Below are positions 26,824 to 35,876 of a stretch of 64,000 nt of DNA, in pieces. The notes under the pieces are model-generated. The model saw only the letters and a program-made list of their open reading frames with translations. It was not told where the DNA came from and searched no databases. The translations under genes were made by a program, and so were the position numbers. The DNA comes from Streptomyces sp. NBC_00377 (GTDB lineage: Bacteria; Actinomycetota; Actinomycetes; Streptomycetales; Streptomycetaceae). Numbering within the stretch: position 1 is the stretch's first letter; each line of letters opens with the position of its first letter. The stretch covers positions 2,356,001 to 2,420,000 of the forward strand of contig NZ_CP107958.1 of the NCBI RefSeq assembly GCF_036075115.1, in the 5' to 3' direction.

Positions 26824-27897
26824 ATGCGCACACCACGTTCCGCAGGAGGCTCCGTACGGCGCTCCGCGCGGCCCGCCCACGCCCTGGCCGTCGTCACGCT
26901 GACAGCGGCCCTCGCGCTCACCGGATGCAGCGCCGGGGGCGACTCGGGCGCGGACAGCAAGGCCGCCGTGGGAGAGCCGGCCGCCGGGGCCGCGGACACC
27001 GCACAGGACGCGAAGGAGGGCGCGGGCTCGAGCGGCTCGAAGGCCACCACCGCACCGAACCTCGCCGTCAACCGCATCATCCGCACCGCCACCCTGACCG
27101 TCCAGGTCAAGGACGTGCCGAAGGCCCTGGACGAGGCTCGCGCCACCACCGAGAACGCGGGCGGCTACATCGGCGACGAGACGACCGTCCGGGACGAGGA
27201 CGGCGCGGAGCGGACCCGTGTGGTGCTGCGGGTGCCCGTCGGGAAGTACGACGACGTCCTCGCCGCCCTCCAGGGCGCGGGCAAGCTCCTGGAGCGCACG
27301 GCGAAGGCCCAGGACGTCACCGACCAGGTGGTCGACGTCGAGAGCCGCATCACCTCGCAGCGCGCCAGCGTCGCCCGGGTCCGCGAGCTGATGGACCGGG
27401 CCACCAAGCTGAGCGACGTGGTCACCCTGGAGGGCGAGCTGAGCCGTCGGCAGTCCGATCTCGAGGCGCTGCTTGCGCAGCAGGCGTCCCTGAAGGACCG
27501 GACGAGCCTGGCGACCGTCACCCTGACGCTGTCCGAGAAGCCGGCCGCACCCGCCGCCGAGGACGACGACCCGGGCTTCGTGGACGCGCTGGCGGGCGGC
27601 TGGGACGCGTTCGTGACGATGCTGCGCTGGATCGCCGTCGCGTTCGGCGCGCTGCTGCCGTTCCTCGCGGTGGCCCTGCTGCTCCTGCTGGCGTGGCTGC
27701 GGCTGGTGCGGCCGCGCCGCAGGGCGGCGGCGGACCGGGCCCGGGCGGCCGCGCCCGGGCAGACCTGGGCCCCGCCGACCGAGGCCGGTCGGACGGGGTC
27801 CACGGAGAGCGGGGCCGGGCAGAACGGGACCACGGAGAGCGGGGCCGGGGCGGACGGGGAGAGCGGGGCAGGGGCGGGCGAGCCCGGACAGCACTGA
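26824..27897 (+). CDS. DUF4349 lipoprotein
   Basis: 357 aa. The signal peptide ends in the lipobox LTGC (C35). The DUF4349 domain (about 75-240) begins NRIIRTATLTVQVKDV and includes a long coiled coil (about 160-220, DVESRITSQRASVARV). A transmembrane segment follows (about 265-292), then a short charged stretch and a Gly/Ser/Glu-rich tail with repeated TESGAG units. The function is unknown; anchoring at both ends suggests an envelope structural or sensory role. No strong ribosome site precedes the ATG. Confidence 0.8.
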   Translation: MRTPRSAGGSVRRSARPAHALAVVTLTAALALTGCSAGGDSGADSKAAVGEPAAGAADTAQDAKEGAGSSGSKATTAPNLAVNRIIRTATLTVQVKDVPKALDEARATTENAGGYIGDETTVRDEDGAERTRVVLRVPVGKYDDVLAALQGAGKLLERTAKAQDVTDQVVDVESRITSQRASVARVRELMDRATKLSDVVTLEGELSRRQSDLEALLAQQASLKDRTSLATVTLTLSEKPAAPAAEDDDPGFVDALAGGWDAFVTMLRWIAVAFGALLPFLAVALLLLLAWLRLVRPRRRAAADRARAAAPGQTWAPPTEAGRTGSTESGAGQNGTTESGAGADGESGAGAGEPGQH

Positions 27898-27912
27898 ACT
27901 GCGGGTCCCCCG

Positions 27913-27918
27913 TAGCGT
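27913..27918 (+). promoter_or_regulatory. -10 hexamer TAGCGT before CoA-disulfide reductase-like gene
   Basis: TAGCGT stands six bases before ATG 27925, although the upstream gene's stop is only 27 bp away. The gene therefore likely has its own leaderless promoter. Confidence 0.35.
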
Positions 27919-27924
27919 GTTCGT

Positions 27925-29313
27925 ATGAGCATCGAGCGACTGGTGGTGATCGGCGGTGACGCCGCGGGCATGTCCGCGGCGTCCCAGGCCCGTCGGCTGA
28001 AGGGGCCCGGGGAACTGGAGATCGTGGCGTTCGAACGCGGCCACTTCACGTCCTACTCGGCGTGCGGCATCCCGTACTGGGTGGGCGGCGACGTCACCGA
28101 GCGGGACGGTCTGATCGCCCGTACGCCCGAGGAGCACCGCGCGCGGGGCATCGATCTGCGGCTGCGCACGGAGGTCACGGAGATCGACGTCGCGGGGCGG
28201 CGGGTACGCGCGCGTGCGGTGGATTCCGGGGCGGAGTCCTGGACGTCGTACGACAAGCTCGTCATCGCGACCGGGGCCCGTCCGATCCGGCCGGACCTGC
28301 CGGGCGCGGACGCGGCGGGTGTGCACGGGGTGCAGACCCTCGACGACGGGCAGGCGCTGCTGGACACGCTGGCACGCGCGCGCGGGAAGCGGGCCGTGGT
28401 CGTCGGGGCGGGCTACATCGGCGTGGAGATGGCCGAGGCGCTCATCAACCGCGGCTACCGGGTGACGGTGGTCAACCGGGGCAGCGAGCCGATGTCGACC
28501 CTGGACCCGGACATGGGCAGGCTGGTGCACCGGGCCCTGGAGGGCCTGGGCATCGCCCTGGTGAACGACACCGAGGTCACCGGGCTGCGGACCGGCGACG
28601 ACGGGTGGGTACGGGCTGTGGTCACCCCGGACGCCGAGTACCCGGCGGACGTGGTGGTGCTCGGCATCGGCGTCCGCCCGGAGACCGCGCTGGCGCAGGC
28701 CGCGGGCCTGCCCGTGGGTGTCCACGGCGGGCTGCTCACCGACCTGGCGATGCGGGTGCGCGGGCCCCTCGCCGACGGGACGGTCTGGGCCGGCGGCGAC
28801 TGTGTAGAGGTCCTCGACCTGGTCTCCGGCCAGCTGCGGCACATCGCCCTCGGCACCCACGCGAACAAGCACGGCCAGGTCATCGGCACCAATGTGGGCG
28901 GCGGCTACGCCACGTTCCCGGGTGTGGTCGGCACGGCCGTCAGCAAGGTGTGCGATCTGGAGATCGCGCGCACCGGTCTGCGCGAGAAGGACGCCCGTCG
29001 CGCGGGTCTCCGTTTCGAGACGGTCACCATCGAGTCCACCAGCCGGGCCGGCTACTACCCCGGCGCGTCTCCCATGACGGTCAAGATGATCGCCGAGCGC
29101 AGGACGGGCCGGCTGCTGGGCGTCCAGATCGTCGGGCGGGAGGGCGCGGGCAAACGTGTCGACATCGCGGCCGTGGCGTTGACGGCCGGGATGACGGTCG
29201 AGCAGATGACGGCCCTGGACCTGGGGTACGCGCCCCCGTTCAGCCCGGTCTGGGACCCGGTGCTGGTGGCTGCCAGGAAGGCCACGGCGAAGGTGCACGG
29301 CAGCGGACGTTAG
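27925..29313 (+). CDS. CoA-disulfide-reductase-type FAD/NAD(P)H oxidoreductase
   Basis: 462 aa. FAD-binding VVIGGDAAGMSAASQAR opens the protein. The single redox cysteine C47 in SYSACGIPYW marks the CoA-disulfide reductase/NADH oxidase subfamily. A second Rossmann motif (VVVGAGYIGVEMAEAL) binds NAD(P)H, and a C-terminal dimerisation domain completes the fold. Streptomyces uses mycothiol rather than CoA as main thiol, so the natural substrate (disulfide, persulfide or oxygen) is uncertain. No rhodanese domain is fused. Confidence 0.85.
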   Translation: MSIERLVVIGGDAAGMSAASQARRLKGPGELEIVAFERGHFTSYSACGIPYWVGGDVTERDGLIARTPEEHRARGIDLRLRTEVTEIDVAGRRVRARAVDSGAESWTSYDKLVIATGARPIRPDLPGADAAGVHGVQTLDDGQALLDTLARARGKRAVVVGAGYIGVEMAEALINRGYRVTVVNRGSEPMSTLDPDMGRLVHRALEGLGIALVNDTEVTGLRTGDDGWVRAVVTPDAEYPADVVVLGIGVRPETALAQAAGLPVGVHGGLLTDLAMRVRGPLADGTVWAGGDCVEVLDLVSGQLRHIALGTHANKHGQVIGTNVGGGYATFPGVVGTAVSKVCDLEIARTGLREKDARRAGLRFETVTIESTSRAGYYPGASPMTVKMIAERRTGRLLGVQIVGREGAGKRVDIAAVALTAGMTVEQMTALDLGYAPPFSPVWDPVLVAARKATAKVHGSGR

Positions 29314-29335
29314 GGGCGCGGGGCGGGGTCCGTGT

Positions 29336-29360
29336 GCGGCCGCCGACCGCGCGCGGCCGC
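29336..29360. terminator. Stem-loop between convergent genes
   Basis: GCGGCCGC occurs at 29336-29343 and again at 29353-29360. The octamer is self-complementary, so the two can pair around a 9-base loop. It lies 23 bp past the oxidoreductase stop and 46 bp past the small minus-strand gene's stop. Confidence 0.4.
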
Positions 29361-29405
29361 CGCTGCGGACCTGACCCGCCCCCTCGCGGCCCTCCCCGGG
29401 GGCTG

Positions 29406-29672
29406 TTACGCGGTCCCGGTGAGCCTCGGCAGCGCGGAAACGGCCGCGGCGGGCTGTTCGGTGGGCTTCGCATGGGCCGCGGGCGCCGGCCGTGACCGCA
29501 GCCGGCTGCTGACGGCCTCGTCCAGCGTCACCGGCCGCTGCATCTGCGCGGCGAGCCGCCCGGCCTCCTGGCCGAGACGTGCCACGTCCTCCCAGGGCAG
29601 CCGGATCACCAGGGAGATCTCGGCCTCGCCGTCGGGGGTGGCGTGCATCGGGGGAGTCACTCGGTCGTTCAT
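29406..29672 (-). CDS. Small conserved protein of unknown function
   Basis: 88 aa, ATG preceded by AGGA. The central part (AEISLVIRLPWEDVARLGQEA) suggests a strand-helix unit, and the C-terminal 30 residues are Ala/Pro-rich and probably disordered. No domain is recognised. It stands alone between two plus-strand genes. Confidence 0.5.
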   Translation of the reverse strand: MNDRVTPPMHATPDGEAEISLVIRLPWEDVARLGQEAGRLAAQMQRPVTLDEAVSSRLRSRPAPAAHAKPTEQPAAAVSALPRLTGTA

Positions 29673-29797
29673 CGTCTGTTCCTCACGTCGTCCCCGCGGC
29701 CCGCCTTCCTCGTGCCGCGAGCAGTTGACGGTTCATACGCGCTGTCGGGGATCCGCGTTCACCGGTTCACGGACCGGATCGGGGGCACTACTTCCTT

Positions 29798-30610
29798 GTG
29801 GTCATCCCCGTCCATGACGTGAATCCCGTGCGCCGGACCCCGGTGGTGACGTACGCCCTCATCGCGGCGAACGTCTTCGTCTTCCTGTTCATGCCCGGTC
29901 TGTCGGGCTCCGTGGCGGGCGACAGCAGCCTGGCCCAGACCTGTCACCTGCACGCCTTCCTGGAACACTATGCGGCCGTGCCACGCGAGTTGATCCACCA
30001 TCAGCTGCCGCAGCTCGTCCCCACCGGCGAAGTCCGCGGCGCGGCCTGTGTGGTGAACCCGCCGGGCTACGAGAAGTCGCCCGCGCTGAGCGTCCTCACC
30101 GCGATGTTCCTGCACGGCGGCTGGCTGCACCTGCTGGGCAACATGCTGTTCCTGCTGATCTTCGGCAACAACATCGAGGACCGCATGGGGCACGTCCGCT
30201 TCGCGCTCTTCTACGTCGCCTGCGGTTACGCGGCCTCGTACGGCTTCGCCGTCCTCAACGCCGACTCGACCGACCCGCTGATCGGTGCGTCGGGGGCGAT
30301 CGCCGGCGTGCTGGGCGCCTACCTGGTGCTGTATCCGAAGGCCCGGGTGTGGGTGCTCGTCCCGTTCCTGGTGTTCCTGCCGCTGCGCCTGCCGGCCTGG
30401 CTGGTGCTGGGCTTCTGGTTCGTGCTCCAGGCCGTGTACTCCTCCGGCGAGGGCGTCTCCGGCGCGGGCACCGTGGCCTACGCGGCGCACGTCGTCGGCT
30501 TCCTCGCGGGCATGCTGCTCGCCTGGCCGCTCAAGGCGGGCACTCCCCCGCCGCCGGAGCCGCGCGGTCTGCTGTTCGGCAGACGGGCGCGCCCCCGGCA
30601 CAGCTGGTGA
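29798..30610 (+). CDS. Rhomboid-family intramembrane serine protease
   Basis: 270 aa, about six membrane helices. Catalytic S165 lies in GASGAIAG and catalytic H231 in AYAAHVVGF. The L1-loop motif HGGWLHLLGNM is at 106-116. Rhomboids cut transmembrane substrates within the bilayer. A loop of about 60 residues with two cysteines separates helix 1 from helix 2. GTG 29798 is the chosen start. The stop lies seven bases from the hemE stop, so the genes converge tightly. Confidence 0.9.
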   Translation: MVIPVHDVNPVRRTPVVTYALIAANVFVFLFMPGLSGSVAGDSSLAQTCHLHAFLEHYAAVPRELIHHQLPQLVPTGEVRGAACVVNPPGYEKSPALSVLTAMFLHGGWLHLLGNMLFLLIFGNNIEDRMGHVRFALFYVACGYAASYGFAVLNADSTDPLIGASGAIAGVLGAYLVLYPKARVWVLVPFLVFLPLRLPAWLVLGFWFVLQAVYSSGEGVSGAGTVAYAAHVVGFLAGMLLAWPLKAGTPPPPEPRGLLFGRRARPRHSW

Positions 30611-30616
30611 AGGCGC

Positions 30617-31684
30617 TCAGCGGGCGGTCTGTGTGTGGACGTACTCGACGAGACGGGTGAGCGCGTCCGGGTCGGTGGACGGCATGACGCCGTGTCCGAG
30701 GTTGAAGACGTGGCCCTCCAGGCCGGCGGCCGCGTCGAGGACCTCTCGGGCCTTGGCCTCGACGGCCTCGGTCCCGGCGAACAGGACGGTCGGGTCGAGG
30801 TTGCCCTGGAGCGCCTTGCCGGGGCCGACCCGGCGGACGGCCTCGTCGAGCGGGACGCGCCAGTCGACGCCGACGACGTCCGCTCCGGCCTCGCCCATGA
30901 GCCGCAGCAGCTCGCCGGTGCCGACCCCGAAGTGGATGCGCGGGACGCCGTACCCCTCGACCGCGCGGAAGACCTTCGCGGAGGCGGGCAGCACGGAGCG
31001 GCGGTAGTCGGCCGGGGCGAGCGCGCCGGCCCAGGAGTCGAACAGCTGGACGGCGCTCGCGCCCGCCTCGATCTGCACCTTCAGGAAGGCGGAGGTGATC
31101 TCAGCGAGGCGGTCCAGCAGGTCGGCCCAGAGCTCGGGGTCGCCGTACATCATCGCCTTGGCGTTCTCGTACGTGCGGGACGGGCCGCCCTCGACGAGGT
31201 AGCTCGCGAGGGTGAAAGGAGCGCCGGCGAAGCCGATGAGGGGGGTGGCGCCGAGCTCGGCCGTCAGCAGGCCGATGGCCTCGGTGACGTAGGAGACGTC
31301 GTCGGGGGTGAGGTCGCGCAGCTGGGCGAGGTCGGCGCGGGTGCGGATCGGGCGCTCGACGACCGGTCCGACGCCCGGCTTGATGTCGAGGTCGATGCCG
31401 ATGGCCTTGAGCGGGACGACGATGTCGCTGAAGTAGATCGCCGCGTCCACGTCGTGCCGGCGCACCGGCTGGAGGGTGATCTCGGTGACCAGCTCGGGCC
31501 GCATGCAGGAGTCGAGCATCGCGACGCCCTCGCGGACCTTGCGGTACTCGGGCAGTGAGCGCCCGGCCTGCCGCATGAACCACACGGGCGTGTGCGGCAC
31601 CGGTTCGCGCCTGCACGCCTTGAGGAAGGCACTGTCGTAGGTCGCTGTCGGCTGCCGGCCCGCCGGGCTCTCGTTCGCACTCAC
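30617..31684 (-). CDS. hemE: Uroporphyrinogen decarboxylase
   Basis: 355 aa, usual length. The N-terminal signature [16 protein letters not shown] and the internal YFSDIVVP and [17 protein letters not shown] motifs are intact. The essential aspartate lies in YFSDI. It removes four acetate carboxyls from uroporphyrinogen III to give coproporphyrinogen III, feeding hemY and hemQ 4-6 kb downstream on the same strand. GTG 31684 was chosen for homologue-like length. Confidence 0.95.
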   Translation of the reverse strand: MSANESPAGRQPTATYDSAFLKACRREPVPHTPVWFMRQAGRSLPEYRKVREGVAMLDSCMRPELVTEITLQPVRRHDVDAAIYFSDIVVPLKAIGIDLDIKPGVGPVVERPIRTRADLAQLRDLTPDDVSYVTEAIGLLTAELGATPLIGFAGAPFTLASYLVEGGPSRTYENAKAMMYGDPELWADLLDRLAEITSAFLKVQIEAGASAVQLFDSWAGALAPADYRRSVLPASAKVFRAVEGYGVPRIHFGVGTGELLRLMGEAGADVVGVDWRVPLDEAVRRVGPGKALQGNLDPTVLFAGTEAVEAKAREVLDAAAGLEGHVFNLGHGVMPSTDPDALTRLVEYVHTQTAR

Positions 31685-31887
31685 GACGGCAAGTCTCCCA
31701 CGGCGCCGGAGGCGGTGAGGCCGCCCCCTGTCCGCCCACCACCGCCCGCCGCCGCGCCCGTGCCGTGCCGCCGGCGCCCGGGCCGGGCCCCTCGGGCGTG
31801 CGCGGTCCGTGCGCCTGTTCGCCCAGCGCGCACCCGTCCGCGAGCCCCGCACGGGTGTCTTGCCCTGCGCGAAGGCCGCGTTCCCCT

Positions 31888-31893
31888 TAATCT
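31888..31893 (+). promoter_or_regulatory. -10 hexamer TAATCT before DUF3000 gene
   Basis: TAATCT stands seven bases before ATG 31901 and no ribosome site is present, again suggesting a leaderless mRNA. Confidence 0.4.
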
Positions 31894-31900
31894 TCCCCGC

Positions 31901-32569
31901 ATGGCTGCGGCTCAGGGACGACTGTCGGACGGCGCTGGCGGGATGGATGACGCGAACGAGGGGGGCGGGGACGGGAACAGGTCGGCTCCACCGCCCTTCC
32001 GGGCGGCCGTCGAGGCGCTGAGGGCGGCGCGGTTGCGCCCGCAGATCGAGGTCGAGCCGACACCGGCTCCCAAACGGCTCGCCCCGTTCGCGTACGCCCT
32101 GGAGGCGACGGTCGTGGACGGCGAGCAGGACCTGGCCGACGGCCGGCTGGTGCTGCTGCACGACCCGGCGGGTCACGACGCCTGGCACGGGACGTTCCGG
32201 CTGGTCACGCTCGTGCGGGCCGAGCTGGAGCCGGAGATGGCCGCGGACCCGCTGCTGCCGGAGGTGTGCTGGTCGTGGCTGACCGGTGCGCTCCAGGCGC
32301 GCGGGCTGGCCTACGGCGAGCCGAGCGGGACCGTCACGCGGGCCAGTTCGCACTACTTCGGCGGGCTGGCGGAGCGTCCGGCGGCCTCCCAGATCGAGAT
32401 CCGGGCCTCCTGGACGCCGCGCGAGGGCCTGGGCGGGGTTCCGGAGACGGGGGCGCATCTGGCGTCCTGGTGCGATCTGCTGGCCCAGGTGGCCGGGCTG
32501 CCGCCGGCCGGGCCGGGCGACGCGTCGGTGGTGACGCTGCCGCAGCGCAGGGGGCCCCAGTCGCGTTGA
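31901..32569 (+). CDS. DUF3000 protein
   Basis: 222 aa. The conserved part begins at about residue 32 ([19 protein letters not shown]) and contains [20 protein letters not shown] and a central SWLTGAL motif, all typical of this actinobacterial family. The function is unknown; the gene is usually next to hemE and RNase D, as it is here. An internal ATG at 31943 is an alternative start. It diverges from hemE. Confidence 0.75.
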   Translation: MAAAQGRLSDGAGGMDDANEGGGDGNRSAPPPFRAAVEALRAARLRPQIEVEPTPAPKRLAPFAYALEATVVDGEQDLADGRLVLLHDPAGHDAWHGTFRLVTLVRAELEPEMAADPLLPEVCWSWLTGALQARGLAYGEPSGTVTRASSHYFGGLAERPAASQIEIRASWTPREGLGGVPETGAHLASWCDLLAQVAGLPPAGPGDASVVTLPQRRGPQSR

Positions 32570-32813
32570 CCATCTCTTTGTCGATACGGCCATTTTCGAT
32601 CCCGTAAGACACCCACTTAAACCGACTCGATCTTCGGATGATCGATCGCGTGTCCGAATTGCACGGATTGTTACTCACTAGATCGTGATCATTCTCTAAA
32701 GGACCCCGGGTCCGCTGCCGAAGACGACTGTGACCTTGAAAGCACGGTTCGTCCCGGCTTCCTCCCCACAAGCCCCGCCGAGCCGGCTCCCGTCCCCCCA
32801 TCCAGGAGGCCTG

Positions 32814-33473
32814 GTGTCCGTTCTCCTCGAGCAGCCCGCAAGCCTGGTCGCCTACCGCCCGAACAAGCCCACCGCCATGGTGGTCGTGGCCGACCCGCGC
32901 GTCCGCTCCACCGTCACCCGCCACCTGTGGGCGCTCGGTGTACGCGACGTCATCGAGGCCTCGTCCATCGCGGAGGCTCGTCCCCGCGTCGGCAACCCCC
33001 GCGACATCTGCGTCGCCGACGTCCACCTGCCCGACGGCTCCGGCCTCACCCTGCTGTCGGAGACCCGCGCCGCGGGCTGGCCCAACGGGCTCGCCCTCTC
33101 CGCCGCCGACGACATCGGCGCCGTGCGCAACGCCCTCGCGGGCGGCGTCAAGGGCTACGTGGTCACCGGCACCCGCACCAACCTCGGCCTCCCCAGCCGT
33201 CCCGGTGCGGCACCCATGGGCTCCGCCGCCCGTATGCACCGCCGCCCCCCGGGTGCCCCGAGCCACCCGGGCGGCTACCGCGAGCTCTCCGGCCGTGAGG
33301 TCGAGGTGCTCCGACTGGTCGCGGAAGGCCAGTCGAACAAGGCCATCGGCGTCTCCATGGGCCTGTCCGCGCTGACCGTCAAGAGCCACCTCGCCCGCAT
33401 CGCCCGCAAGCTCGGCACGGGTGACCGCGCCGGCATGGTCGCGGTGGCCCTGCGGACCGGCATCATCCACTGA
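32814..33473 (+). CDS. Orphan LuxR/NarL-type response regulator
   Basis: 219 aa, GTG preceded by AGGAGG. The receiver-like domain keeps the phosphoacceptor position D69 (VADVHLPDGSG) and K113 (VKGYVV), but the acidic pair is reduced to a single D27 (VVADPRV). A Pro/Gly-rich linker (about 125-152) joins it to a LuxR helix-turn-helix (155-219, LSGREVEVLRLVAEGQSNKAIG). No kinase gene is adjacent. Its activity may not rely on ordinary phosphorylation. The upstream 240 bp are unusually AT-rich with several CGATC motifs. Confidence 0.85.
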   Translation: MSVLLEQPASLVAYRPNKPTAMVVVADPRVRSTVTRHLWALGVRDVIEASSIAEARPRVGNPRDICVADVHLPDGSGLTLLSETRAAGWPNGLALSAADDIGAVRNALAGGVKGYVVTGTRTNLGLPSRPGAAPMGSAARMHRRPPGAPSHPGGYRELSGREVEVLRLVAEGQSNKAIGVSMGLSALTVKSHLARIARKLGTGDRAGMVAVALRTGIIH

Positions 33474-33666
33474 AACCCCACCCGCCCCGCCGGGGTCTCC
33501 CCCGGGAGCGCCCCGCACCCCCGGCCCGGACCGCATCCCGACCACCGGCCCGGCGCCTCTCGTCCCCTCCCGGCTCCCGTCTCCTCCCGTCTTCCCCCTC
33601 TTCCTCCCCTGTTTCTTCCCGATCTCTTCCCCTTCGTTCACCGGCCTGACCGGTTTACGACCCTCC

Positions 33667-33702
33667 GGCGCCCGCCGACGGAACGTTCCGTCGGCGGGCG
33701 CC
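33667..33702. terminator. 36-bp perfect palindrome without loop
   Basis: GGCGCCCGCCGACGGAAC is followed at once by its exact complement, centre between 33684 and 33685. As RNA it folds into a very stable hairpin and may terminate the response-regulator transcript. It also ends 14 bp before the predicted -10 of the RNase D gene, so a protein-binding role is possible. Confidence 0.55.
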
Positions 33703-33715
33703 GTCCATACACGGA

Positions 33716-33721
33716 TACCCT
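33716..33721 (+). promoter_or_regulatory. -10 hexamer TACCCT before RNase D gene
   Basis: TACCCT lies six bases before GTG 33728. Its -35 region would fall in the right arm of the long palindrome. Confidence 0.35.
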
Positions 33722-33727
33722 TGACAG

Positions 33728-35014
33728 GTGACCGACGCCCAAGAAACCGCAGCAGCCAGTTCACTGCGAACCACCGGAGGCGCCCCTCCGGACGACGGCG
33801 GATCGACTGAATCCGGGGCGCCGACACCTCTGCTCGAACCGCGCGAGGGCATTCCTCCCGTGATCGCCGACGAGGCCTCCCTGGCCGAGGTGATCGCCGC
33901 CTTCGCGGCCGGTTCCGGCCCCGTCGCCGTCGACGCCGAGCGCGCCTCCGGCTACCGCTACGGGCAGCGCGCCTATCTGGTGCAGCTGCGTCGCGAGGGC
34001 GCCGGCACCGCGTTGATCGATCCGGTGGGCTGCCCCGACCTCTCCGCGCTCGGCGAGGCGCTGTCCGGCGCGGAATGGGTGCTGCACGCGGCCACCCAGG
34101 ACCTGCCGTGTCTGCGCGAGATAGGCATGGTGCCGACGCGGTTGTTCGACACCGAGCTGGCCGGACGGCTCGCCGGGTTCCCGCGGGTCGGCCTCGGCGC
34201 GATGGTCGAGGGAGTGCTGGGCTTCGTCCTCGAGAAGGGCCACTCCGCGGTGGACTGGTCGACCCGGCCCCTGCCCGAGCCGTGGCTGCGGTACGCGGCT
34301 CTCGACGTCGAGCTCCTGGTCGACCTGCGTGACGCGCTGGAGAAGGAGCTGGACCGGCAGGGCAAGCTGGACTGGGCCCGTCAGGAGTTCGACGCGATCG
34401 CGTCCGCCCCGCCGCCCGAGCCCCGCAAGGACCCCTGGCGTCGCACGTCCGGCATGCACAAGGTGCGCCGCCGGCGGCAGCTGGGTGTGGTGCGGGAGCT
34501 GTGGGAGGCCCGGGACCGGATCGCGCAGCGGCGGGACGTGTCGCCGGGCAAGGTGCTCTCGGACGCGGCCATCGTGGAGGCGGCGCTGTCCCTCCCGGTG
34601 AACGTGCAGGCGCTGGCGGCGCTGAACGGGTTCGGGCACCGGATGGGCCGGCGGCAGCTGGAGCAGTGGCAGGCGGCAGTCGACCGGGCGAAGGCGTTCA
34701 GCGAGTCGCAGCTGCCGCAGCCCGGTCAGCCGGTGGCCGGGCCTCCCCCGCCGCGTGCGTGGGCCGACAAGGACCCCGTGGCGGCGGCGCGGCTGTCCGC
34801 GGCGCGGGCCGCTGTCTCCGCGCTGGCCGAGGAGCTGAACATGCCTCAGGAGAACCTGATCGCTCCGGACGCGGTGCGGCGGGTCTGCTGGGAGCCTCCG
34901 GCGGCCGAGCCGGAGGCTGTCGCCGGCGCCCTCGCCTCGTACGGGGCGCGGCCGTGGCAGGTGGAGCAGGTCACGCCGGTGCTGGTCGAGGCGCTGGCCG
35001 CCTCGGCTGCCTGA
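33728..35014 (+). CDS. rnd: Ribonuclease D-like 3'-5' exoribonuclease with HRDC domain
   Basis: 428 aa. The DEDD exonuclease motifs are visible: VAVDAERASGYRYGQRAY (ExoI), a central DLPCLREIGM/DTELAGRLAGF segment (ExoII) and RYAALDVELLVDL (ExoIII, Y and D). An HRDC-type helical domain follows (about 235-310). RNase D trims the 3' ends of tRNA precursors and other small RNAs. An extra C-terminal region (about 340-428) is usual for actinobacterial copies. Start as GTG directly after a -10 hexamer. Confidence 0.88.
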   Translation: MTDAQETAAASSLRTTGGAPPDDGGSTESGAPTPLLEPREGIPPVIADEASLAEVIAAFAAGSGPVAVDAERASGYRYGQRAYLVQLRREGAGTALIDPVGCPDLSALGEALSGAEWVLHAATQDLPCLREIGMVPTRLFDTELAGRLAGFPRVGLGAMVEGVLGFVLEKGHSAVDWSTRPLPEPWLRYAALDVELLVDLRDALEKELDRQGKLDWARQEFDAIASAPPPEPRKDPWRRTSGMHKVRRRRQLGVVRELWEARDRIAQRRDVSPGKVLSDAAIVEAALSLPVNVQALAALNGFGHRMGRRQLEQWQAAVDRAKAFSESQLPQPGQPVAGPPPPRAWADKDPVAAARLSAARAAVSALAEELNMPQENLIAPDAVRRVCWEPPAAEPEAVAGALASYGARPWQVEQVTPVLVEALAASAA

Positions 35015-35045
35015 CGGCCACGGCCCGTCCGCGGCGGGGGGCGGG

Positions 35046-35876
35046 CTACTTCGTCGCTCCTCTCATGAAACCGTTGTAGATGTACTTCTGGAGCGCGAGG
35101 AAGACGATCAGGGTCGGCAGGATGACCAGCACGGCTCCTGCCGAGATCGTCTCCCAGTGGGCGGCGTAGGGGCCCTTGAAGCGGAACAGGGACGTCGAGA
35201 TCACGCCAAGATCCTGTGAGGGCATGTAGAGGAAGGGGATGTAGAAGTCGTTGTAGACGGCGATCCCCTTCACGATCACGACCGTCGCGATCGCGGGTTT
35301 CAGCAGCGGAAAGATGATCTTGCGGTAGATCGTGAACGCGTTGGCGCCGTCGAGGCGGGCGGCCTCGTCCAGTGAGATCGGGATCGAACGCACGAACTGC
35401 ATGAAGATGTAGATCGAGACGATGTCCGTGCCCAGGTACAGGGCGATCGGGGCCCAGCGGGTGTCGAACATGCCGAGGCTGTGGACGATCTGGAAGGTGG
35501 CCACCTGGGTGGTCACCCCGGGGACCAGCGCGGCGACCAGGAACAGGGCGATCACCGCTTTGCGGAACCGGAAGGTGAACCGGTCGATCGCGTACGCCGT
35601 CATCGAGCCGATGAGCACGGTCCCGCCGACGGAGACGACGAGGATGAAGGCCGTGTTGCCGAACGCCGTGAGCATTCCCCCGTCCTGGAACGCCGTCACG
35701 TAGTTGTGGAAGTTGAACGGGTCGTCCGGCGGCGCGAGCGCCCCGCTGCCGTTCGCCGTCTCGTTCCCGGTCTTCAGGGACGTCAGCAGGACGACGCCCA
35801 GCGGGAGCAGGACGACCAGCGCGGCGGCGATCAGCGACAGATACACGAGGGCACGGGCGACGGCTCGGCGTGTCAT
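35046..35876 (-). CDS. Sugar ABC transporter permease (MalG type)
   Basis: 276 aa with six membrane segments. The EAA loop that contacts the ATPase reads LDEAARLDGANAFTIYRKI. It overlaps the upstream permease stop by four bases, which fixes the ATG at 35876. It is the third gene of a binding protein-permease-permease operon and ends without an ATPase gene, so a shared ATPase such as MsiK probably energises it. The divergent beta-mannosidase suggests a mannoside or manno-oligosaccharide substrate. Confidence 0.88.
   Translation of the reverse strand: MTRRAVARALVYLSLIAAALVVLLPLGVVLLTSLKTGNETANGSGALAPPDDPFNFHNYVTAFQDGGMLTAFGNTAFILVVSVGGTVLIGSMTAYAIDRFTFRFRKAVIALFLVAALVPGVTTQVATFQIVHSLGMFDTRWAPIALYLGTDIVSIYIFMQFVRSIPISLDEAARLDGANAFTIYRKIIFPLLKPAIATVVIVKGIAVYNDFYIPFLYMPSQDLGVISTSLFRFKGPYAAHWETISAGAVLVILPTLIVFLALQKYIYNGFMRGATK

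Noticed and set aside
30617..32593. Longer hemE reading frame extending over DUF3000
   Set aside because: The extension is Arg/Pro-rich shadow sequence opposite DUF3000; hemE homology begins at GTG 31684.
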